The notes below the pieces were generated by a model, which was not told the DNA's origin, did not search any database, and was given only the letters and a program-made list of their open reading frames with translations. From positions 1 to 33,287 of the forward strand of contig PLTX01000014.1 in NCBI GenBank assembly GCA_003164675.1: 33,287 bases of DNA, given 5' to 3'. Source of the DNA: Verrucomicrobiota bacterium. GTDB lineage: Bacteria; Verrucomicrobiota; Verrucomicrobiia; Palsa-1439. Positions within the stretch are counted from its first letter, which is position 1. Each line of letters opens with the position of its first letter. This document shows, one piece after another, positions 27,442 to 33,287 of this stretch. The position numbers and the translations under genes are program-made.

Positions 27442-28626
27442 TCATGCCCGTGCCCGCTGCATCGTGGTCCGATAAATGTTGAGCAACATGTCGTAGTTTC
27501 GGTCCGCGGTGTACTTCGCCTCGAACTCCCGCCGCGCGGCCCGCCGGATCTCCTGAATTTCGGCCGGGTGTGACCGCGCCCACCGCACTTGGGTGACGAG
27601 GTCGTCCACGTCCCCCGGGCGGAAGTGAAGTCCCGTTTGCCGGTGCTGCACCAATGCGGACATCGCGCCCAAATTGCTGGCGACCACCGGCAGTCCCACG
27701 GCAAAGGCTTCCACGACGCTCATTGGGAAACCTTCATAGGACATGGAGGGGAAAATGAGAAGAGCCGCACGTTGCATCAATTCCACTACCCGCTCGTGCG
27801 ATACTTGCCCCAGCCATTCTATCGCGGGCGTGTTGTCCGCTGCGGACTTCACAAGGTTTGCCAGTGGGCCATCGCCAACGATTTTCAATGGCACCTCCGC
27901 CGCGAGCTGCTTCCAGGCAGCAAGCAGTGTGCGGACGCCCTTTTGCTCCGACACTCGCCCTACAAACAGGGCATAACCACCTTCACCATTCCCAACTGGG
28001 GGAGCCGGATGAACAAAATTGGGCTTCACAAACATCCTATCGGCAGGCAGCCCACTGGCAACCAATTTTTGCCTGCTAAACTCGGTGAGCGCTATATACG
28101 CATTGACCCCCTCCCGCCAAGTTCCCATAGCGCGATGCACGGCCAGCATCATGGCCACGGGTGCTGTCGCCAGTCGGCTGCCGCGATAGCAGGCATGTAT
28201 TACTCCGGGTAGCGGAAAGGCGACTCCAAGACAGTCCTCACAGACATGGCCATCGCGGAAAAACAATGCATTGGGACATGCCAGCCGGTAATTATGCAGC
28301 GTCTGCACGACGGCCACGCCCGCCTCGCGGGCGGCGGAATAAATCGAGGGTGAAAATAGTGGAAAGAAATTATGTACATGCATCACGTCGGGATGAAAGC
28401 GCGCCAACTCCACGGCGACACGACGTTTCCCGCGCCAGGAGTAAATGGCGCCCACACCGGTCTTTAGTTGACCCAGCGCCCCCGAGATTTCCGTATTGTC
28501 GGCTTCGAGCACCGCGACTTGGTGGCCGCGCTCGTGCAGCAGGGTTTGTTCCGCGCGCACGACGGCGTCTTCGCCACCCGCCTGTTGATAACGATTATGC
28601 ACCAGCAGAAGTTTCAGCCGCGTCAT
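27442..28626 (-). CDS. Glycosyltransferase family 4
   Basis: A 394-residue GT-B enzyme. The N-terminal domain starts LKLLLVHNRYQQAGGED, the classic GT4 opening, and has a cysteine set (Cys118, 129, 132, 146) in a loop often seen in this subfamily. The C-terminal domain has FVGRVSEQKG (221-230), IVGDGP (249-254) and the EX7E catalytic motif Glu298 to Glu306 in SYEGFPMSVVEA. It would transfer a sugar from a nucleotide donor to the growing glycan. The open frame extends to 28815 upstream, but ATG at 28626 gives the conserved N terminus. It is the only glycosyltransferase on the minus strand here, and it is divergent from the flippase gene across 266 bases, which should hold promoters for both. 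Confidence 0.92.
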   Translation of the reverse strand: MTRLKLLLVHNRYQQAGGEDAVVRAEQTLLHERGHQVAVLEADNTEISGALGQLKTGVGAIYSWRGKRRVAVELARFHPDVMHVHNFFPLFSPSIYSAAREAGVAVVQTLHNYRLACPNALFFRDGHVCEDCLGVAFPLPGVIHACYRGSRLATAPVAMMLAVHRAMGTWREGVNAYIALTEFSRQKLVASGLPADRMFVKPNFVHPAPPVGNGEGGYALFVGRVSEQKGVRTLLAAWKQLAAEVPLKIVGDGPLANLVKSAADNTPAIEWLGQVSHERVVELMQRAALLIFPSMSYEGFPMSVVEAFAVGLPVVASNLGAMSALVQHRQTGLHFRPGDVDDLVTQVRWARSHPAEIQEIRRAARREFEAKYTADRNYDMLLNIYRTTMQRARA

Positions 28627-28892
28627 TCCGATTATTCTACCACACCCAACGCGCGTGTCGGTAAATATTGGCGGCGTTGGAAGGCCCCACCGGGGTGGAT
28701 ACAATCGGGGTCGGATCTTGCGTAGCGCAAGAGTGGCGCGCGGAAGTTGGTCAAGCTGAAGAGAACAGAATGGCTTCCACCAATACTGAATCCTGCGCCA
28801 AAGACGATGGTCCATTTAGAAACGAGCGGTTGTCCTTGGGGCAAACAAAAGCCGGTACAAAAAGTGATTCGCATTCGTTTCACAGGCAATAT

Positions 28893-30401
28893 ATGATTCA
28901 TGCAACAATGATTTCGTTACCTGCGGCTCCCCAACACGCGCCCCGGAAAGGTGCTCGTCTTCTAATTGCCCGCAATTTCGTATTCCTGAGCGTCGGCCAA
29001 GTGGTGGTTTTTTCGATCGGTTTTATCACGGGTATTTACTCGCGCCGGGTCCTTGGAGTCGTCGCGATTGGGGAAGTGGCGTGGACCATGTCGGTATTGT
29101 CGTATTTCACGCTTGTGACCAATCCGGGCCTGGATACAATTGCGCAACGTGATGTAGCCCGAGACCCCAGCCGGGGCACGGAGTATGTGTCCAAGATGTT
29201 ATCCTTGAGGATGCTGCTGGCGATTGTTTCCTTTTTGTTGGTCGGGCTCTTTGCGCTCCTGAGACTTCGCGGACCGGAGATCAGTGTTCTCTTGGTTCTT
29301 CAGGGCATTAGTCTCTTGTTGGAGCCGTTGAATTTGAGCTGGTTGCTTCTTGCTCGCGAACGGATGGGAGCCCAAGCATTGAGGAACGTTGCTTTCCAGC
29401 TTCTCCAGCTTCCGGCTTTGCTGCTCCTTGTCCGCGGTCCTGCGGACATTGTTCGTTACGTGCTGTACCCATATCCGATCTCCGTTGCGGGGGCTATCGC
29501 GATTTTTTGGTATACCCAGAGCCATGAGCTGTTCGATTGGAGACGCTTACGGATTACGCTGGAGGGAACCTGGCTGCTGATTCGTGAGGCAATTCCCATC
29601 GGGCTGTCGCAGGCAGCGATCCTGTTGTACTTCAATTCGAGCGCGATCTTCCTGGGATTTCTGCAAGGGAACGCGGCGGTGGGTTTTTACAGCACAGCGA
29701 CCCGATTATGGACTTACGCGATATTCCCTTTTAGCACACTATCGCAGGCTTACTTTCCGTCGTTGGCGCGCGCCAGCGGGTCGCTAGCGGATCAACAAAG
29801 GACCTCTTCCGAGTTCGCGCGCCTGTTCCTCTGGTTTGGCCTGCCGGTTTCGGCGGTGTGCTGGGCTCTCGGCCGGCATATTGTGCTTTTGTTCTTCGGA
29901 AGTCAGTTCGCCGAAAGCGGCCCGCTGTTTGAATGGCTCAGTCTGAATGTGGCCATGGTCAGTTTTACATGGGGGATCACGTATCCGCTCAACGCGTGGG
30001 GTCATCAGAAGATGAGCCTCTGGATCACAGCGCTTGGAGCGGTGGTTAATGTGGGGCTAAACTTTGTGGTGATTCCGCGTTTTGGGGCGCCCGGAGCGGT
30101 TGCGACCACGCTCGTCACGGAGGGGGTGATTCTGTTGGCTGGTTTGGTTGTGCGTCGAAAGATCTGTCCTTTGCCCTGGGCAGCGCTTTCTTGGAAGCCT
30201 CTGGCCACCGCGGCGGGAACTGCGGTGCTCGTCCGGTGCATAGTGGTCGCGGCGCCCTCCTATTGGTGGACTGGTTTGTTGGTGGGCGGAGCGGTTTGCG
30301 CGGCCGGCTTGAGCTTTTCCGAGCGACGGGCACTCGCCGCATTGAAAGAGAAGATTTGGATGCGGTACTGGAGGGGCCCGGCTCCAACGGGAAATGAATG
30401 A
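28893..30401 (+). CDS. Wzx-like polysaccharide flippase (MOP superfamily)
   Basis: A 502-residue, very hydrophobic protein with about 12-14 membrane spans from residue 27 on. The opening RNFVFLSVGQVVVFSIGFITGIYSRR-type span and a later IREAIPIGLSQAAILLYF segment are characteristic of polysaccharide biosynthesis flippases. It would turn undecaprenyl-linked repeat units from the cytoplasmic to the periplasmic face. ATG 28893 is used. ATG 28908 is close and equally possible, while the in-frame ATG 28770 and the longer frame from 28668 add about 40-75 non-conserved polar residues and are unlikely. It lies in the middle of the glycosyltransferase set, as expected for a Wzx/Wzy-type cluster. Confidence 0.9.
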   Translation: MIHATMISLPAAPQHAPRKGARLLIARNFVFLSVGQVVVFSIGFITGIYSRRVLGVVAIGEVAWTMSVLSYFTLVTNPGLDTIAQRDVARDPSRGTEYVSKMLSLRMLLAIVSFLLVGLFALLRLRGPEISVLLVLQGISLLLEPLNLSWLLLARERMGAQALRNVAFQLLQLPALLLLVRGPADIVRYVLYPYPISVAGAIAIFWYTQSHELFDWRRLRITLEGTWLLIREAIPIGLSQAAILLYFNSSAIFLGFLQGNAAVGFYSTATRLWTYAIFPFSTLSQAYFPSLARASGSLADQQRTSSEFARLFLWFGLPVSAVCWALGRHIVLLFFGSQFAESGPLFEWLSLNVAMVSFTWGITYPLNAWGHQKMSLWITALGAVVNVGLNFVVIPRFGAPGAVATTLVTEGVILLAGLVVRRKICPLPWAALSWKPLATAAGTAVLVRCIVVAAPSYWWTGLLVGGAVCAAGLSFSERRALAALKEKIWMRYWRGPAPTGNE

Positions 30402-30461
30402 AATGTAAAACGATGACCGATGGCAGGCCAATTACTGCGCGGGAGCGATTCCTGAAAAGCC

Positions 30462-31361
30462 ATGAGTGAACCGAAAATTTCTGTCGTCATGCCGGTGTGG
30501 AACGGGGAGAAATACCTGCGGGAGACTATCGACAGCATTCTGGCGCAGACCTTCAGCGATTTCGAACTCATCGTGGTTGATGACGGAAGCACGGACGCCA
30601 CACCGGACGTGCTCGCTTCTTATCGAGACCCGAGGCTTCGGGTCATTCGCCTGACACACTCGGGCGTTGTGTGTGGACGCAACACGGGGACCGCACAAGC
30701 CAAAGCCGGGTGGATTGTGAGTCACGACGCGGATGATTGCAGCGAACCCAACCGTTTGCAAAGGCAATGGGACGCAGTGAGTCATCGGCGTGACGTGGTG
30801 CTGTGCTACACCGGGTTTCGAAAGCTTGGCGACAAATCGCCGCCGCCAAGAAAGGGAGAGTTTCCGCGGTCGCGTGCCTTGCTGGCGATGCGGCTGTGCT
30901 GGCAAAACTTGTTTATGACCAGCTCCATGGTGTTTCAAAAGGGGGCTTTCGAAGCCGCCGGCGGGCACGACCGTCGATACTATCCGTCCGACGATTACGC
31001 CTTGTGGAGCAGGATGCTTGAACTCGGGGAATTCGTGGGCATCGCAGAGCCCCTGGTTACGTACCGGATCCACTCCTCTTCGATTACAGGAACCACTGCG
31101 GATCTGATGGATCAGCAACGGCGGGCAATTGGGATCGAAAATTGCCGCCGATTCATGGCGTTGACTCAGGAGGAGGCCGTGCGGGCCTTCGAGATTCTCA
31201 ATGCGAGGGGCAAGAACCTTCCGCACAGTGGATGGTTGTGGTTTCTGAGATATTGTGCTCCTCGGCTACGTTGGAAGAGTGCGGAGTTCTATACTTGGTT
31301 GGGCTGGCAAACGGCAAAAGTGCTGGGGTCGAAGCTGGTACCGAGACGCCACACGCCGTAG
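30462..31361 (+). CDS. Glycosyltransferase family 2
   Basis: A 299-residue GT-A enzyme. ISVVMPVWNGEKYLRETIDSI (6-26) and VVDDGSTD (38-45) form the nucleotide-sugar site, HDADD (88-92) the metal-binding DxD, and SDDYALWSRMLELG the acceptor-side ED-like motif. The C-terminal tail (about residues 265-299, with RLRWKSAEFYTWLGWQ) is helical and probably membrane-associated. ATG 30462 has a GGGAG about 15 bases upstream. It follows the flippase by 60 bases and is probably co-transcribed. The last quarter has a diverged twin at 32435-32546, showing that a second gene of this kind existed here. Confidence 0.92.
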   Translation: MSEPKISVVMPVWNGEKYLRETIDSILAQTFSDFELIVVDDGSTDATPDVLASYRDPRLRVIRLTHSGVVCGRNTGTAQAKAGWIVSHDADDCSEPNRLQRQWDAVSHRRDVVLCYTGFRKLGDKSPPPRKGEFPRSRALLAMRLCWQNLFMTSSMVFQKGAFEAAGGHDRRYYPSDDYALWSRMLELGEFVGIAEPLVTYRIHSSSITGTTADLMDQQRRAIGIENCRRFMALTQEEAVRAFEILNARGKNLPHSGWLWFLRYCAPRLRWKSAEFYTWLGWQTAKVLGSKLVPRRHTP

Positions 31362-31499
31362 GCGGTTCAATGTGGGTAAACCACACTCTAAAGTGCAGCG
31401 CGAGGATTCAATGTCCCACAGTGCGGCATCCCGAATCGGCTGGACAAGAGGCCCCAAGTGTCTAGCATTCCTGGGAGTCGGTCAAGACGAGGAGACGGA

Positions 31500-32339
31500 T
31501 TGAACGTTTCGGAGTGTCCATTTTGTTCGGGAATTTCCACCGTGTCGGTATTTCGGCGCGCTTTCCTGTCGAAGAATTGGGAACTTCGCCGATGCAGCGA
31601 CTGCGGACTTCGCTTTACTTATCCCACACCGACCCGAGAGGACATTGAAGCCTTTTATCGCGGGGACTGGCACAGTGAACTTCGAGCGCCGGGGGCAACG
31701 GAGCGGGCGTTTGGAAAAAAGTTCACGCGATATGTAAGCTGGATACAGGAATTCATTCCGGATCGGGGTCGCGCACTCGATGTTGGCTCTGCAACTGGCC
31801 TGCTCCCGAAGATGTTGAAATAAGTTGGGTTCGAAGCGGAAGGCATTGAGCTGAATGAAAGAAGCGCGGCCTGGGGCACGAAGCACTACGGGATTCCTAT
31901 TCACGTTGGCGGCATTGAAGACATCTCCGGAACCTACAATTTGATAACCGTTACCGACGTGCTGGAACATACGCCACACCCGCTTCGCGCCCTTTTGTCT
32001 CTTCGCGAGCATTTGACGCCACACGGTCACGTTTTGGTCACGTTTCCCGACATTAATTCCATCGAGTCACGTTGCTTCAAACTGCTATATGGAGTTGTTC
32101 GGCGAGACGTGGTCTGGTTGAACTGTCTCACCCCATTGCACATATGGGAATTCACACCGGAAACAGCGCGAGCGATGTTTGATCGAGCGGGATTCTTGGT
32201 TCGAGCCTTCCGTCGTTCATATGAGCCTCACAATTTGGGTCGTCGTAAGGCCCAGTTGCTGACTTTTCCGACGCGGGTTTTCGCCCTCATTCCAAAGATA
32301 TTGGGAAATCAGATGGAATTCCTGATCGCTTTAAGGTGA
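31500..32339 (+). pseudogene. SAM-dependent methyltransferase interrupted by one in-frame stop codon
   Basis: TTG at 31500, with AGGAGA at 31490-31495, opens a frame with Cys6/Cys9 and Cys32/Cys35 (zinc-ribbon-like, as in the gene at 26380) and SAM motif I DVGSATG (about 95-101). It reaches TAA at 31821-31823 (codon 108). The same frame continues without another stop to TGA at 32337-32339 with the rest of a methyltransferase: GFEAEGIELNE, TVTDVLEHTPHP, LTPHGHVLVTFPD and FTPETARAMFDRAGF. The interruption sits between motif I and the acidic loop, where relatives usually have a residue such as Glu, so one G-to-T change (GAA to TAA) would explain it. TAA is used as a normal stop nearby (26378), so recoding is not indicated. 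It is probably a recent pseudogene; a base-call error or readthrough is possible. Confidence 0.85.
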
Positions 32340-32417
32340 ACCTGCGAAAAAACGGACTCGCTAAGAGAGGGGTTAGTAATGAGCGCCCAAAGTCAGGCTA
32401 CGCATTTCGGGCGCTGA

Positions 32418-32546
32418 CGCCTCGCGCCGAGGCGTTGTGTTCCTCGGTTGCGCTGGAAGAGCGCCGAGTTGTACACTTGGTTGGGCTGGCAAACGACAAA
32501 AGTGCTCGCATCCAGAGGTGCTTCGGTAGCGTCGAGGTTCGACTAA
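32418..32546 (+). pseudogene. 3' remnant of a second GT2 glycosyltransferase gene
   Basis: In the frame ending TAA at 32544-32546, 'RCVPRLRWKSAELYTWLGW' and QTTKVLAS match the C-terminal tail of the GT2 at 30462-31361. At nucleotide level 32435-32506 and 31253-31324 agree at 63 of 72 positions, and six of the nine changes are synonymous. The similarity stops upstream, where a TGA lies at 32415-32417, so only the gene's tail survives. The synonymous bias suggests the copy diverged as a working gene before most of it was lost. Confidence 0.75.
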
Positions 32547-32760
32547 GTGCCTGTCTGTTCAGATCCAACTCATCGGGTTCAATTCCTGTCACGTTCGGGC
32601 GTATCTCGGCCCTGCCGCCGTCTTTTAGACACCGTTGTCGGGCGCCCCCCGGCGGACGCACCATCGATCAGGGCAGGGGACGGCCCGTCGGTCCATCTCT
32701 ACCGAATTATGGCGGCAGGATCAAGATGCGCCCAGGGGATTGTATTTATCACTTGTGGAG

Positions 32761-32789
32761 TTGACACGTATATCAGCTTTGGATATAAT
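32761..32789 (+). promoter_or_regulatory. Perfect-consensus sigma-70-type promoter
   Basis: TTGACA (32761-32766) and TATAAT (32784-32789) are separated by exactly 17 bases, both hexamers being full matches to the housekeeping consensus. The predicted transcription start is near 32796. It points toward the IS1380 transposase gene (ATG at 33156) across a stretch with only one doubtful small open frame. It may serve the insertion sequence, a small RNA, or the vanished gene region. Confidence 0.65.
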
Positions 32790-32819
32790 CGTAAGAATGA
32801 GAGTAGAAGCGTCAGGCCG

Positions 32820-33035
32820 ATGAAGGGGACAACTGTCGGTCTGGCCGGTTGCGACCAAGGCGTTGCGAGGTGGCATCTTGCAGACTCGGCGGCTTTTGGC
32901 GAAGCGCGGGTCAGAGTCGTCAAAGCCGGGGAAGCGGGCGGCTGTGTGAAAGGGGCTTTCTGCGAAACGAACCCAACCGATTGTGATCGAAATTGCGGTC
33001 GCAAGGCATTGGGGGATTGCATAATAGCGAAATGA
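32820..33035 (+). CDS. Doubtful 71-codon open frame downstream of the consensus promoter
   Basis: ATG 32820 lies about 25 bases after the predicted transcription start and the frame ends with TGA at 33033-33035. The product is short, with five cysteines in the second half and a FCETNPTD peptide reminiscent of spurious proteins read from dispersed intergenic repeats. No convincing ribosome binding site precedes it and I do not recognise a family. It is more likely repeat-derived non-coding sequence than a gene. From 33036 to 33155 I see only AT-richer DNA leading to the transposase. Confidence 0.15.
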   Translation: MKGTTVGLAGCDQGVARWHLADSAAFGEARVRVVKAGEAGGCVKGAFCETNPTDCDRNCGRKALGDCIIAK

Positions 33036-33155
33036 CGACCGTAAAAATACTTGCGCCAATTTGCACTATTTTTGATGCATTTTTGCCTCGTTTGAACCCA
33101 CATTTCCCGGATTCGCTCCACAAGTCAATGTTAGCGACAAAAAGCGGAGGATCCA

Positions 33156-33287
33156 ATGGGTGCAACTAACAAATCGGCTCTGCGGGTAACTTTTGATAGT
33201 CGTTTGAAGCTGGAGTTTCACGGTTACAAGATCACGTCTGATGCCGGGTTGCTGGCCTATCGGGAACTGGATGCGGCGCTGGGTCTG
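33156..33287 (+). CDS. IS1380-family transposase, N-terminal part (runs off right edge)
   Basis: ATG 33156 is preceded by GGAGG at 33146-33150 (five-base spacing). The 44 visible residues include [15 protein letters not shown] and [14 protein letters not shown], followed by LGL, the well conserved start of IS1380-family DDE transposases. The catalytic domain lies outside the window, so intactness cannot be judged. The gene marks the right end of the glycan region, next to decayed genes. Confidence 0.85.
   Translation, partial: MGATNKSALRVTFDSRLKLEFHGYKITSDAGLLAYRELDAALGL
33156..33287 (+). mobile_element. Left part of an IS1380-family insertion sequence
   Basis: The element is inferred from its transposase start. 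Its left terminal inverted repeat should lie within a few hundred bases upstream (probably between 32550 and 33140), but I could not identify it without the right end for comparison. Confidence 0.6.

Noticed and set aside
28668..28892. N-terminal extension of the flippase by up to 75 residues
   Set aside because: The added sequence is polar and unlike flippase N termini. It also occupies the divergent promoter region with the GT4 gene.
32540..32620. A tRNA-like T-arm (gggttcaattcc) near 32575-32590
   Set aside because: Only a T-arm with one mismatch can be drawn. No matching acceptor stem, D-arm or anticodon arm was found upstream, so it is not supported as a tRNA or attachment site.
32336..32764. 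A 142-codon open frame after the broken methyltransferase
   Set aside because: It reads the GT2 tail remnant in the wrong frame and has no family resemblance; the remnant frame ending at 32546 explains the sequence better.

Overview
The window looks like a chromosomal segment of a high-GC Gram-negative bacterium, most probably from the Verrucomicrobiota or a close PVC relative. The main reason is a giant secreted protein built from autotransporter-associated beta-strand repeats and ending in a PEP-CTERM sorting signal, a combination very common in that phylum. The extracellular polysaccharide genes, the sugar isomerase/oxidoreductase pair and the IS1380-type transposase fit this. The taxonomic call is an inference; no rRNA or other marker gene is present.

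Layout. (1) 2-15265: the 3' part (at least 5,087 residues) of one enormous Gly/Asn/Thr/Ser-rich surface protein, open at the left edge, with repeats at several scales and a C-terminal VPEP signal. (2) 15317-17199: a catalytically dead-looking rhomboid-like membrane protein overlapping an aldo/keto reductase. (3) 17266-18191, minus strand: a xylose-isomerase-like TIM-barrel protein, translationally coupled to what looks like an internally deleted Gfo/Idh/MocA oxidoreductase remnant. (4) 18192-18820: about 630 bases without a gene, holding a striking 31-bp palindrome and dispersed-repeat debris. (5) 18821-19750: a YdjM/DUF457 membrane-bound putative metal-dependent hydrolase. (6) 19849-22800: a tight three-gene unit of two NAD-dependent sugar epimerases and a GT2 glycosyltransferase. 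(7) 23317-31361: an exopolysaccharide or glycan assembly region with a GT-C-like membrane protein, a GT9 heptosyltransferase-like enzyme, a SAM methyltransferase, a divergent GT4, a Wzx-like flippase and a GT2. (8) 31500-33287: decay and mobile DNA, with a methyltransferase broken by one in-frame TAA, the 3' tail of a lost second GT2, a perfect-consensus sigma-70-type promoter without an obvious gene, and the start of an IS1380-family transposase running off the right edge.

How it fits together. The epimerases, glycosyltransferases, methyltransferases and flippase would make, decorate and export a lipid-linked glycan. PEP-CTERM proteins are known to co-occur with exosortase and exopolysaccharide loci, so the giant protein may be a matrix component sorted at the outer surface near this glycan. 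No exosortase lies in the window. The long minus-strand open frames across the giant gene are shadows of its repetitive codon pattern and are not annotated.
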